Below are positions 8,933-19,075 of a stretch of DNA of 64,000 bases, in pieces. The stretch is from Streptomyces albidus (ex Kaewkla and Franco 2022) (GTDB lineage Bacteria > Actinomycetota > Actinomycetes > Streptomycetales > Streptomycetaceae), in NCBI RefSeq assembly GCF_013870515.1, contig NZ_JACBXA010000002.1:1-64000 (forward strand), read 5' to 3'. The notes beneath the pieces are model-generated. The model made no database searches and had not been told where the DNA came from. It saw only the letters and a list, made by a program, of their open reading frames with translations. The stretch's first letter is position 1; each line of letters begins with the position of its first letter. The translations under genes and the position numbers were made by a program.

Positions 8933-9430
8933 ATGATCGAGGTTCGTTGCGCAAGGCCGGACGACGGGGACGTGCTGGGCGAGATCCACGCCGAGGCCTG
9001 GAAGAGCGCCTACGCGCCCTTCTTCGAGCGGGAGTTCGCCGCACGTGCAGTCCAGAGCCGGCGTACGCGATGGCACGCACGGCTCGCTGAGGTGAAATGG
9101 TCGATCCTGCTCGCGGAGCTGGACGGCCGTCCCTTGGCCCTGTCCGCCACCGTCCCGTCGTCGACGCGGCCGGGTCTCGCGGAGATCGCCACCTTCTTCG
9201 GTCATCCCGACGGCTGGGGCAGCGGCGTCGCCACCTCGTTGATGAACGAGACGCTCGGCCGGATCCGCGACGACGGAGTCGCCCGGGTGCATCTGTGGAC
9301 GCTGCGCGACACTCCGCGGTCCCGTCGCTTCTACGCGAAGTGCGGCTTCGCCGAGTCAGGCGCCGTGCGAGCCTTCGACTTCGGCGACGGCAACCCCCTC
9401 GAGCAGGTTGAGTACGAGCGTCCCTGCTGA
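8933..9430 (+). CDS. GNAT-family N-acetyltransferase
   Basis: This 165-residue acetyltransferase starts MIEVRCARPDDGDVLGEIHAEAWKSAY, the usual first strand and helix of small-molecule GNATs. The acetyl-CoA region reads DGWGSGVATSLMNETLGRIRDDG, a variant of the RGxGxG loop in which the second Arg/Gln position is weak. The C-terminal HLWTLRDTPRSRRFYAKCGFAESG is a well-conserved motif of the family. GGGGGAT precedes the ATG. The open frame continues far upstream without a stop, but that part is antisense to the MFS gene and is rejected. The substrate is unknown. Confidence 0.85.
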   Translation: MIEVRCARPDDGDVLGEIHAEAWKSAYAPFFEREFAARAVQSRRTRWHARLAEVKWSILLAELDGRPLALSATVPSSTRPGLAEIATFFGHPDGWGSGVATSLMNETLGRIRDDGVARVHLWTLRDTPRSRRFYAKCGFAESGAVRAFDFGDGNPLEQVEYERPC

Positions 9431-9550
9431 CGTCGGCAGGGAGACGGGCGCTCTCGGACGCGTCAACGCCGGTGCCCCGGAGCGGTCCTGGAGCCGACCG
9501 ACCGTTGTGCAGACATCATCGACGTCCAACACCCGCTGAAAGGGCCCGTC

Positions 9551-9808
9551 ATGACGACCACTCCGAACGACCCGCGCCCCGTTCCCACGCCGTTGGGATG
9601 GTGTGCCGAGTGCGTCCGCGAAGGCGTATGGCTCCGCGCCCTGACGCTCTGGCAAGGCACTGCCATGTGCGCCCAGCACGTCGTGTTCAAAGCGGGCGTC
9701 GGCGACGTCGAGCTGCCGGGTGACCCGGCGCTTCGTGACGGTCCGACCATGCTGGTGGACCAGTTGACGAGTGGGATTCGCAACGACGTCAGAAGTACGG
9801 GGTTCTGA
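9551..9808 (+). CDS. small Cys-rich hypothetical protein (possible zinc knuckle)
   Basis: This 85-residue protein has WCAEC at residues 17-21 and MCAQH at 39-43, a Cx2C...Cx2H arrangement that could bind zinc. The remainder is polar, without signal or membrane segments. A GAAAGGG sequence precedes the ATG. Related small proteins are common and uncharacterised in Streptomyces. It is convergent with the FG-GAP lipoprotein gene and ends just before a strong hairpin. Confidence 0.7.
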   Translation: MTTTPNDPRPVPTPLGWCAECVREGVWLRALTLWQGTAMCAQHVVFKAGVGDVELPGDPALRDGPTMLVDQLTSGIRNDVRSTGF

Positions 9809-9816
9809 TTCCTGCG

Positions 9817-9856
9817 CGGCGCTCGGTGCTGCTGGGCCGACGTACACCGAGCGCCG
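9817..9856. terminator. convergent hairpin terminator
   Basis: A 12-bp stem (9817-9828 with 9845-9856) with a 16-base loop lies between two convergent genes; the core arms are GGCGCTCGGTG and CACCGAGCGCC. Confidence 0.7.
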
Positions 9857-9941
9857 GCGTTCCGGCGTCCCTGAGCGGCTGCCGATCCCCGAATCGCAAC
9901 GAGTGCCGCGCAGTTGCTCACTCTCGGAGAACGGTCAACCG

Positions 9942-11333
9942 CTAGGACGCCCCCCGTGCGAGTTCCGTCGCCGCGAAGGACGCCTTGTCCCGCGACGTCG
10001 TCCCGTCCGTGATCCACCAGTGTGTGGGGTCCTCGCCGTACAGGCCGAACACCCCGTCGGATGCCCAGTTGAGGATCAGCTCGTCCTTGCCGTCGTCGTC
10101 GAAGTCGGCGGCTCCCGCGGGGCGGGCGCGCCGCTGACTCGCAGGTCCCTTCTTCACGTTGCGCCCGAGGGCGATGCGTCTGTCGCCGTCCATGAGCGTG
10201 GCGCCTTCGTATGTCGCGACGAGGACACCGTCGCGGCCGTCGCCGTCCGGGTCGGCAGCCGCGAAACCGCCGGGCCCGTAGTCGGTGGCAGCGCCCTCGG
10301 GTGCCGCGGGCAGCCGGTGTGTGACGGGGGCGCCTCGGTGCGGGTACACGGCGAGCGATCCGTCGACCTCGTGCGGTTCCGTTTCGTAGCCGGGCTCGTC
10401 GTTGCGGCTGCCGTCGTCCCCGACGGCCACATCACGCTTCCCGTCCCCGTCGAAGTCGCCGAACGCGTGGGCGTTGCCTTCGCGCAGCTGCTTGCTGACC
10501 GCCGACAGGCCGGTGCCGCGACGGGCCGGGTAGAGGAGGTTGCCGGACTGCTCGCCGTCGTTTGCTTCGTGCAGCAGCACGGAGGTCGCGCGCGGCTTGC
10601 CGGACGGGTCGATGTCGTCCACGACGAGCTCACCCTCCGACAACGACAGGTCGGTACCGGTGCGCGCGGGCACTCCGGACCGCGTGAACGGGCCGTAGAG
10701 CACCGCCAGGGAGGCATCGCCCAGGGACAACTCGGTCCCCGTGCGTGCCGCGAGGTCATGGTGCCCGTCCCCGTCGAAGTCGCCGCGCATCACGGACCCA
10801 AGTCCCAGGCTGGACACGCTCTTCGGCAGCCGCACCGGAGTGGCCTCGCCCCCCGCTTCCGGCCCGCCGGGCCCACCCCAGGTCACGTACGGAGCGGTGC
10901 GACGATCCTCCTCTGCCTGGTTCTCCACGTGCTTGTCCTCGACGGTCGTGACGAAGTCCGGGAACCCGTCGCCGTCCAGATCGGCGACCGTGTCCGGGGC
11001 GGCGCTCCCGCTCCCTGCTGCATCGTCCGGCGGGTCGGCCAGGCCCAGTTCGCTGCGGCCGTAGACCCTGCGCGTCGACGGATCGAGCCCCTTGGCCGAG
11101 CCGTAGAGCACCGCGACTCGCCCGTCCTCGGGGATGGGCATGACGAGGTCGCGGTACCCGTCGCCGTTGATGTCGTCGGGGTCCTTCGACCCCTTTCCGT
11201 GTGCCGGCGCGTGGCTCGCCTCGGGCGCCCCGGGCAGCGGGACTTCGTGAGCTGTTCCCCCGTCGCTGCATCCGGTGAGTGGGGCAAGCACCGCACAAGC
11301 AGCGAGGAAGGTGATGACCGTACGAGACTTCAT
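9942..11333 (-). CDS. FG-GAP (VCBS/integrin-type) repeat lipoprotein
   Basis: This 463-residue exported lipoprotein has a signal peptide ending in LTGC, so Cys22 would be lipidated. The mature part is a series of FG-GAP beta-propeller repeats with calcium-loop motifs: DINGDGYRD, DLDGDGFPD, DFDGDGHHD, DFDGDGKRD, DPDGDGRDG and DFDDDGKDE. Together they predict a seven-bladed, calcium-stabilised propeller outside the membrane. Such proteins often mediate adhesion or binding, but the partner is unknown. ATG 11333 (MKSRTVITFL) gives the cleanest signal peptide; a GTG five codons upstream is an alternative. It is divergent from the rifampin monooxygenase, separated by 635 bp. Confidence 0.88.
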   Translation of the reverse strand: MKSRTVITFLAACAVLAPLTGCSDGGTAHEVPLPGAPEASHAPAHGKGSKDPDDINGDGYRDLVMPIPEDGRVAVLYGSAKGLDPSTRRVYGRSELGLADPPDDAAGSGSAAPDTVADLDGDGFPDFVTTVEDKHVENQAEEDRRTAPYVTWGGPGGPEAGGEATPVRLPKSVSSLGLGSVMRGDFDGDGHHDLAARTGTELSLGDASLAVLYGPFTRSGVPARTGTDLSLSEGELVVDDIDPSGKPRATSVLLHEANDGEQSGNLLYPARRGTGLSAVSKQLREGNAHAFGDFDGDGKRDVAVGDDGSRNDEPGYETEPHEVDGSLAVYPHRGAPVTHRLPAAPEGAATDYGPGGFAAADPDGDGRDGVLVATYEGATLMDGDRRIALGRNVKKGPASQRRARPAGAADFDDDGKDELILNWASDGVFGLYGEDPTHWWITDGTTSRDKASFAATELARGAS

Positions 11334-13441
<2,108 letters not shown>

Positions 13442-13698
13442 GTGCGCTGCCGCGGCACGAAGGTGTGCGGTGGTGACGGGACGCGCGAATCGCGGCGCCG
13501 ATCCAGACCCCCTCGGCTTCGCCGGCGGCAGCATCATTCGGTGTTGCAGTCCGTCCGTGCCTTCGCCTGGTCTCGACGGGCCAGACGGGGGCGGGCTTTG
13601 TCCGTATGGCCGATGCACGCCGTGAGCATCGTGTTCACAAGATCGTGAAGGCTGACGGACCAGGGTGCCGGGTGAGGAGCTGGCTGGGCGAATGCAAT

Positions 13699-13745
13699 GG
13701 GCCCCTCGCCGGATCGTCACTCCGGCGGGGGCCTTGTTCTGTCTC
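13699..13745 (+). terminator. rho-independent-type terminator downstream of rox
   Basis: A GC-rich stem (13699-13712 with 13721-13733, one bulge) is followed by TTGTTCTGTCT, a T-rich tail on the plus strand. It lies 258 bases beyond the rox stop, leaving a long untranslated tail or an unnoticed short transcript. Confidence 0.65.
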
Positions 13746-13804
13746 AGGGGACTTGATGCGTGCCGGGGCGGCGGGTGATCCGCGGCCCGCTCGGAGGACG
13801 GCAA

Positions 13805-13842
13805 GACTCAGGGGCCGAGCTTGAGGGCTCGGCCCCTGAGTC
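13805..13842 (-). terminator. strong hairpin terminator for the small secreted protein gene
   Basis: A perfect 16-bp inverted repeat (13805-13820 and 13827-13842, 6-base loop) sits 27 bases beyond the stop codon of the leftward gene at 13869. It can also stop rightward transcription from rox. Confidence 0.8.
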
Positions 13843-13868
13843 GTACCGGCGAAGGCCGGTCGCAGTGA

Positions 13869-14177
13869 TTACGCGGCGAGCGCCGAGGTGCCGGTGCCGC
13901 CGGTGGCGTCACCAGCGGTGTTCTCGTTGTCCTCGTTGCCGATGCCGCAGAGCTGCTGGGTGGCGCTGGAGTCGGCGTCGCCCGCGTCCCCGATGGTCAC
14001 CGGAGCGCCCGTGCCGATGAGGTCGAACGTCAGGGTGTTGCTGTCCGCGTCCTGCACGCAGTTGACGGGCGGGAGCTCCTGGGGCTCCCCACCGCCGGCG
14101 TACGCAGCACCGGCACCGAGCATGCTGACGCCGGCGACCATGGCGGCCACAACCGCTGCTTCGCGAAGCTTGCGCAT
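13869..14177 (-). CDS. small secreted protein
   Basis: This 102-residue protein has a clear Sec signal peptide (MRKLREAAVVAAMVAGVSMLGAGAAYA). The mature part of about 75 residues is acidic, with two cysteines (NCVQDAD and LCGIGNED) that could form one disulfide. The end, ENTAGDATGGTGTSALAA, is Gly/Thr/Ala-rich. It resembles the many short secreted Streptomyces proteins found near development genes, but it is not a chaplin: the chaplin core is missing. GGAGAAGTA precedes the ATG. The promoter region is unusually rich in palindromes, so regulation is probably tight. Function unknown. Confidence 0.8.
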   Translation of the reverse strand: MRKLREAAVVAAMVAGVSMLGAGAAYAGGGEPQELPPVNCVQDADSNTLTFDLIGTGAPVTIGDAGDADSSATQQLCGIGNEDNENTAGDATGGTGTSALAA

Positions 14178-14201
14178 TACTTCTCCACTTCCATGAGATC
14201 C

Positions 14202-14300
14202 AGATCGCGATCTCCAAGATCGCTGATGCCATAGAAGCTATTGGCGTAGATCGGCGCTTGATGCCGTAACACGCCGCTTTATCTGATTCTGTGTCAGATA
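14202..14300 (-). promoter_or_regulatory. palindrome-rich promoter region of the small secreted protein
   Basis: Three symmetric elements lie within 100 bases upstream of the start at 14177: a perfect 12-bp palindrome AGATCGCGATCT (14202-14213), an imperfect GCCATAG-aag-CTATTGGC (about 14228-14245), and TATCTGA-n7-TCAGATA (14280-14300). The stretch is noticeably richer in A/T than its surroundings. These could be operator sites or leader structures. Confidence 0.5.
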
Positions 14301-14538
14301 GTGGCCTTTCGAGCCTCTTGCTGTTCTGTGCGGCGCCAGGGCCTGTCGCGCTGATGCCGCTCGCGTTGATTACTGAACGGGCCGGCTGGAGTCTCCGCCG
14401 GCAGGCGGAGAGTGTGCGCCAGGCGGGCCGCGCGAGGTGCACACGCAGGCCGCCCGGCTGTGCTTCGCGGCCGGCTCAGCGATCAACAACGGGCGGGGCA
14501 GTGGCCAGTTCGGGTCGGGCCGCTGCTCGGACCTGGTC

Positions 14539-15234
14539 TCAGCTCAGTGCGGATGGCTTCCGCGGCGGTGGAAGGCGCTGCAGCAGTTCCCACAGGGGTC
14601 GTGAGCCACCGGCCCATTCGCTCAACACGTGTCGGTCGACCAGATGGAGCTTCTGGGACTCGGCGAGCGGAGCACACGGTGCGGAGAACCGGCCGTTGGT
14701 CACCAGAACGACGACATCGGCACCGTGCAACTGCCGTGCGGTCCCGTTGAGGACGTGCAGGTCGGGAGTGCCGACGGGGGAGCCGACCGGCCCTCCGCGG
14801 CGGTGTTTGCACTGGATTACCCAGCGCCGCCCGAACGGATCCGTGGCTTTGACGTCCGCGCCGTTGTCGCCGGCCCCGCCGACCTGAAGCGCGTCTGAAC
14901 ATCCGTCGCGCAGCATCAGGTCACGTATCGCGTGCTCGAACTGCCGGTGATGAAGGGCGTCCAGTTGCGGCAGCAGGTACCGCAGTCTCTGTGCGGCGAC
15001 TCTTTCCCACTTGGCGCGTTCGGTGCGAGTGGTCCACCACGTGTAGACCGCGAGCACCGCCAGGGTGCTGAGGACGATCAGCACCACCCGATGCGTCAGC
15101 AGCCACTGGACGACGGCGAGTGCCAGCGCGAAGAGGCTCGCTGCGGCGCCGAGCAGCAGGAGCAGTTGCTGCTCCTGCTGCTTCTTGCTGCGTCGCCTGC
15201 GCGTTCGCCGTCGAGGTGCCCGCCGAGCGCTCAT
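14539..15234 (-). CDS. membrane-tethered Mrr-type restriction endonuclease
   Basis: This 231-residue protein begins with a very basic stretch (RRRTRRRRSKKQQEQQ), then two transmembrane helices (about 22-45 and 48-68). An Mrr_cat nuclease domain occupies residues 90-200. The PD-(D/E)xK core is visible as GADVKATDPFGRRWVIQCKH, with the metal-binding Asp and the QxK motif. YLLPQLDALHHRQFEHAIRDLMLRDG is the usual leading helix. The catalytic domain should face the cytoplasm. Family members cut modified or foreign DNA; membrane anchoring is seen in several actinobacterial versions. GGGGAGGG precedes the ATG, which overlaps the stop of the upstream small gene by four bases, so translation is probably coupled. 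Confidence 0.85.
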   Translation of the reverse strand: MSARRAPRRRTRRRRSKKQQEQQLLLLLGAAASLFALALAVVQWLLTHRVVLIVLSTLAVLAVYTWWTTRTERAKWERVAAQRLRYLLPQLDALHHRQFEHAIRDLMLRDGCSDALQVGGAGDNGADVKATDPFGRRWVIQCKHRRGGPVGSPVGTPDLHVLNGTARQLHGADVVVLVTNGRFSAPCAPLAESQKLHLVDRHVLSEWAGGSRPLWELLQRLPPPRKPSALS

Positions 15235-15512
15235 CGTCCCTCCCCTTCCCCCGGAACGGCCGGAGCGGAGGCGTGCGGACGTGGCGCCGGCGCTGCTTCC
15301 CTTTCGGCGTCGGTGATGTGCAACTGGCCGCTGCCGATGGCCCAGATCATCAACATCGCCATCCCGAAGGTGGTCAGTTCACGGCGCGAACCCGGCGACG
15401 ACCGGGCGTGCTCCGACACCTCGGTGCCGTCCTTCCTCGCGTACCTGCCGATCCACGGCATCGGCCCCCACCCCTTTCGCCAGCAATCTCCCGACAACAG
15501 CCAGCGTGACAT
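15231..15512 (-). CDS. small single-pass membrane protein coupled to the Mrr-type nuclease
   Basis: This frame of about 93 residues (from Met at 15512) is Trp-rich at the start (SRWLLSGDCWRKGWGPMPWIGRYARKDG). One hydrophobic stretch, LTTFGMAMLMIWAIGSG, could cross the membrane. Its stop overlaps the nuclease start by four bases, which suggests co-translation. I do not recognise a family. No strong ribosome binding site is visible, so the start is uncertain; an upstream Met (MTITVRAASL) is possible. It may help place the nuclease at the membrane. Confidence 0.5.
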   Translation of the reverse strand: MSRWLLSGDCWRKGWGPMPWIGRYARKDGTEVSEHARSSPGSRRELTTFGMAMLMIWAIGSGQLHITDAEREAAPAPRPHASAPAVPGEGEGR

Positions 15513-15851
15513 CAGGCACTGACAATCAGTCAGGGAGGCTGCACGGACGGTGATCGTCATCAAGCCGCGGTAAGGGCCGGTCGGGGGGTGACGTGGCACG
15601 CGCCGCCGCAAGTGCACGCTGAGCAATCGGGCTCAATGCGGGCTGTTCGGCCGTGAGTTGAGGCTCCTCTCTGCCCTGGGGGTCCATGGCCGGGCTGGGT
15701 GAACGGCAGGCGCCTGAAGCTCCCAAGCGTCGCGCCTGCTTGGCGAACCCCAGCCCCCGTGATGGAGCTGCTTGTTGACGGGTGGTCAGCGCCACGCTTC
15801 GGCAGGGTCGGCGTGGGGGAGTCGGTCGTTGATGCCCGGACAGGCGCCTTC
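15513..15851. other. 339-bp intergenic region, no gene seen
   Basis: Only shadow frames occur here. It separates the nuclease pair from the decayed MarR gene. No clear repeats or promoter elements stand out. Confidence 0.4.
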
Positions 15852-16120
15852 TCAGTCGACGAGGCGGCGAAGGTAGTCCGTGAGTCGGCGGACCTCTTCG
15901 GGGGTCGGTGCGTTGAAGGCTTCAGCGTTGGCTTCGGCCGCCGCCTCGGTGGCCGCCGGCAGAATCTCGCGGGCCTTGGGCGTGAGATGCAGCCGGGACG
16001 AACGAGCATCGGATTCGTGCTCGGTGAGCTGCCGGCCAGGCTCGCGGTCCGCCGCCACGGCGCAACTCCCGTCCTCCGGGCCCTCAGCCGCGCCGAACGG
16101 GCCCCCGAGACCATCGCCGC
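15852..16120 (-). pseudogene. decayed MarR-family regulator (3' remnant)
   Basis: The last about 60 codons read as a typical MarR C-terminus: DARSSRLHLTPKAREIL, then a helical Ala/Glu stretch and PEEVRRLTDYLRRLVD. The expected winged-helix part upstream is missing. Weakly similar pieces (VSGARSARLRA and EDGSCAVAADREPG) sit in different frames, which suggests frameshifts or a deletion. GC-rich third positions persist only in the 3' part. It lies 40 bases past the MFS gene stop, at the edge of the catabolic cluster, and may be a lost regulator of it. Confidence 0.55.
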
Positions 16121-16159
16121 CATCTGAGAGAAGAGGCCCGTTCGCGAGCTGGCAGTGCT

Positions 16160-17506
16160 TTACGGGGACTCTTGCGGCGACTTGGCCGTAAGCCCGTCCG
16201 CCTGGGTCTGAGGGCTGTCCGTGGGGGGCACCGAGTGCGGCTGCTCCCGCTTGGGCAGCAGCAGCATCGCTCCCGCACCGATCACGGCGAGAACGGTCAT
16301 CACCACGAAGCCGCTGGAGTAGCTGCCGGTGGTGGTGACGATGAAGCCCATCACCGACGGCGCGACGATCCCGGACGCGGCGAACGCCGCGTCGGCGAAG
16401 CCGGCCGCCGCACCGGGCTGCGCGGGCAGCGCGTCGATCGACGCCACCCACCAGATGCCGCCCGTGACGAACCCGGCTCCGACCCCGATCGAGATGAAGG
16501 TGACCGACACCGTCAGGGAAGGCGCGGCGAAGATCGGGATCAGCGCGGCGCCGGACGCCAGGAGCGCCACGCCCATGATGGTCAGCCGGCTCCTGGGGCT
16601 GCCCGTCCGCTTGAAGATCCTGTCGGTGAGCAGGCCGCCGATGAGCGCACCGATCACGCCGGCAGCCCACGGTGCGATGGTGAACAGGCCGACCGAGGTG
16701 ATGCTCAGGCCGTACTCGTCGGTGAGGTAGCCGGGCAGCCAGTACATGAAGCCCCAGAACATGAAGCCCCAGGCGAAATAGCCCACAGCGATGATCCACA
16801 GGTTCCGGTTGGTCAGCAGGGGACGCCACTGGACCTTGTTCTTGGACGGACGCTCCTCGGCGAGCTGTCCGGCGGCGATGTACGCGCGCTCCGACTCGGA
16901 GACCTTCCCGTGCTCCTCGGGCGTGTTCCACAGCAGCCCGTACGCGACGGCGAACCACAGCACACCGACCCCGGCGAGCACCCAGAACATGCCGCGCCAG
17001 CCGACTCCGGCTATCAGCTGGGTCATCAGCGGCCCGCCGATCAGCAGCGAACCGGACACGGCCACGCCGCCGACCATGGCGAGGGCGATGCCGCGTTCCT
17101 TCTGCGGTATCCAGCGGCTCACCGTGCGGGTCGCCGCGGGGAAGCCGGGCCCCTCACCAGCGCCGAGAATGATCCGGGCCACGAACAGTCCCATGAACGT
17201 GCCGCTGACAGGCGTGACCGCCGTGACGACCGACCACAGGGCGACACCGACCAGCAGGATGCGCCGCGAGCCGTAGCGGTCGACGAGCGGGCCCGCGAGG
17301 AACGCGAACACCATGTACCCGATGGAGAAAGCGCTGCTGATCAGCCCGTACTCGTACTTGCTGATGCCGAACGCCTTGGTGAGCGGATCGATCGCGAAGC
17401 TGATCGCCGCCCGGTCGATGTAGTTGATGACGATGAGGGTGACGATCAACGAGAGCGTCAGCCATCGGTACTGGGTCCGGGTCTGGGTCTGGGGCTGGGT
17501 ACGCAT
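16160..17506 (-). CDS. MFS transporter, anion:cation symporter (ACS) type
   Basis: This 448-residue importer has 12 predicted helices. Family marks are INYIDRAAISFAIDPLTKAFGIS in helix 1, LAGPLVDRYGSRRILLVG in loop 2-3, and RIILGAGEGPGFPAATRTVSRWIPQKERG, the signature of ACS carriers for organic anions such as tartrate, galactonate or phthalate. The ATG at 17506 is preceded by GAGGTGA at a good distance; a GTG three codons upstream is less likely. It is the last gene of the leftward operon, 42 bp after MmgE/PrpD, and presumably imports the cluster's substrate. Confidence 0.9.
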   Translation of the reverse strand: MRTQPQTQTRTQYRWLTLSLIVTLIVINYIDRAAISFAIDPLTKAFGISKYEYGLISSAFSIGYMVFAFLAGPLVDRYGSRRILLVGVALWSVVTAVTPVSGTFMGLFVARIILGAGEGPGFPAATRTVSRWIPQKERGIALAMVGGVAVSGSLLIGGPLMTQLIAGVGWRGMFWVLAGVGVLWFAVAYGLLWNTPEEHGKVSESERAYIAAGQLAEERPSKNKVQWRPLLTNRNLWIIAVGYFAWGFMFWGFMYWLPGYLTDEYGLSITSVGLFTIAPWAAGVIGALIGGLLTDRIFKRTGSPRSRLTIMGVALLASGAALIPIFAAPSLTVSVTFISIGVGAGFVTGGIWWVASIDALPAQPGAAAGFADAAFAASGIVAPSVMGFIVTTTGSYSSGFVVMTVLAVIGAGAMLLLPKREQPHSVPPTDSPQTQADGLTAKSPQESP

Positions 17507-17548
17507 GGGGTTCACCTCACGCTGGTGTGGTGGAGAGTTCCTGGTGCC

Positions 17549-19075
17549 TCATGTGCCGGTCACCACGTTGGACAGCGCACGGGTGAGACCCGCGGTGTCA
17601 TGGGAGTTGCCGATGTTCCAGACCTCGTCGGCCAGGTCCTTCACGGCCTGCTCCCGCCCTGCGTCCGCGACCCGGGTGGTGCCTCCACCCGAACCGAGCG
17701 CGTTGGCGGTGAACTTGGCGGTGAGTTCTCCGGCGTGCAGAGGGTTCTCCGGGCTGCCCCTGTTGACCATGACCCGCTCGGTGACGGTCGAGCCGTCGTC
17801 GAGTTCCGCGGTGAGCACGGCGGGGAACTGATGGGGGAAGGCAGCAGTGCACTCGTCGTCGGCGACGCAGGTCACGCGAGCGGCGAGAGCGAGTCGTGCG
17901 GGGTCGGCCGCGGCCTCGTCGGTGAAGTCCTCGTGAAAGACACCGAGTCCGGCGGCGGGGGATGCCGATCCGTCGGGGGTGCCCCCTTGGCCGCAGGCCG
18001 AGGGGGAGAGGAATCCGGCCGCCACGGTGTACGGGCCGCTGAACGCCGAGTGATAGCCGGAACGCGGACGGGCCTTCTCCGCGGCCGGTTCGGCGATCGT
18101 GCGCAGGACGGGCGCGGGTACGCCGAGAGTCAGTCGGGTCAGCGAGCCCGGGTCGATGCCCCGGTCCCGCAGCCGCATCGCCGCGTCCACTCCGGCGTGC
18201 GTGAAGTGGTTGCAGGGGTAGGGCTTGATGAACAGCCGTGACAGTTCCCAGCGTTGACCGAGGTCCGCGGTGAGGGCGTCGACGGTCGTCTCCTCGTCGA
18301 AGCGTTCGCCGCAGTACGCCTGGAAGAAGCCGAACCGGCCTTCCAGCACGGTGGGCGGACCCGTCAGCCCGAGCCGCGCCATGTCGGCGGCGACCACACC
18401 CGCGTGAGCGGCCCAGCCGCAGTGGACGCGCTTGACGGTGCCGCCGGTGCGGTTGGCCTCGATGATGCCGGACCCCATGCTGGCGGCGATGCCGATCGCG
18501 GAGCAGACCCCATCGGCGTCCAGTCCGCGCAGCACGGCTGCGGCGACCGCGGCGCCGATCGCACCGCAGATGGCGGTGGCGTGCAGACCGCGGTCGAAGA
18601 AGACGGAGTTGCCCAACTCGGCGTCGTACTGGGCCATTCCGAGGCGGCAGGTGATCTCGATGCCGGCCGCGGAGGCGGCCAGCAGCTCGGAACCGGTGGC
18701 GCCGGCCGCCTCCGCGACCGCGAGAGCGGCGGGCAGCACGGAGGCGGAGGGGTGCAGTACGGACGGCAGATGGGTGTCGTCGAAGTCCAGGCTGTGCGCA
18801 AGAGTGCCGTTGACCAGCGCCGCGGACGGCGCCGGCAGCTTGGTGGCGGAGCCGATGACCGTGGCGACGGGGGCGCCGCCCCACTCCTCGGTCAGTTCGC
18901 GCACCGCTGCGCCCGGCCGTTCGGAGAGTGCCGCGAGGCTGTTGCCGATCAGATCGAGCAGATGCCCGGTGACCTTCTCGCGAAGGACGGGGTCGAGGCC
19001 GTCCGCGGACACGTCCACGGCGAAGCGCGCGAGCTGCTGCGCGGGAGTGAGTTCCGCGGGGGTCCGGGCCGTCAC
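17549..19075 (-). CDS. MmgE/PrpD-family protein
   Basis: This 508-residue protein belongs to the MmgE/PrpD fold, which includes 2-methylcitrate dehydratase, cis-aconitate decarboxylase and iminodisuccinate epimerase. Visible marks are HSLDFDDTHLPSVLHPSASVLPAALAVAEAAG (about 105-136), GIEITCRLG, FDRGLHATAICGAIGAA, a CGWAAHAG stretch and KPYPCNHFTHAGVDAA (about 280-295). Members act on acidic substrates by dehydration, isomerisation or decarboxylation. It starts at a GTG overlapping the cyclase stop by four bases. It is about 50 residues longer than many members. Its exact reaction in the cluster is not determinable here. Confidence 0.88.
   Translation of the reverse strand: MTARTPAELTPAQQLARFAVDVSADGLDPVLREKVTGHLLDLIGNSLAALSERPGAAVRELTEEWGGAPVATVIGSATKLPAPSAALVNGTLAHSLDFDDTHLPSVLHPSASVLPAALAVAEAAGATGSELLAASAAGIEITCRLGMAQYDAELGNSVFFDRGLHATAICGAIGAAVAAAVLRGLDADGVCSAIGIAASMGSGIIEANRTGGTVKRVHCGWAAHAGVVAADMARLGLTGPPTVLEGRFGFFQAYCGERFDEETTVDALTADLGQRWELSRLFIKPYPCNHFTHAGVDAAMRLRDRGIDPGSLTRLTLGVPAPVLRTIAEPAAEKARPRSGYHSAFSGPYTVAAGFLSPSACGQGGTPDGSASPAAGLGVFHEDFTDEAAADPARLALAARVTCVADDECTAAFPHQFPAVLTAELDDGSTVTERVMVNRGSPENPLHAGELTAKFTANALGSGGGTTRVADAGREQAVKDLADEVWNIGNSHDTAGLTRALSNVVTGT

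Noticed and set aside
7358-9430. 690-codon open frame on the plus strand
   Set aside because: Only the last 165 codons, from the ATG at 8933, are coding. The rest is antisense to the MFS gene, with Arg/Gly/His-rich shadow composition.
15852-16958. 368-codon minus-strand frame
   Set aside because: Most overlaps the ACS transporter in another frame; only the MarR-like tail is meaningful and is listed as a pseudogene.
16172-18241. 689-codon open frame on the plus strand
   Set aside because: It is antisense to the ACS transporter and MmgE/PrpD genes and has the Arg/Gly/Asp-rich composition of a high-GC shadow frame.
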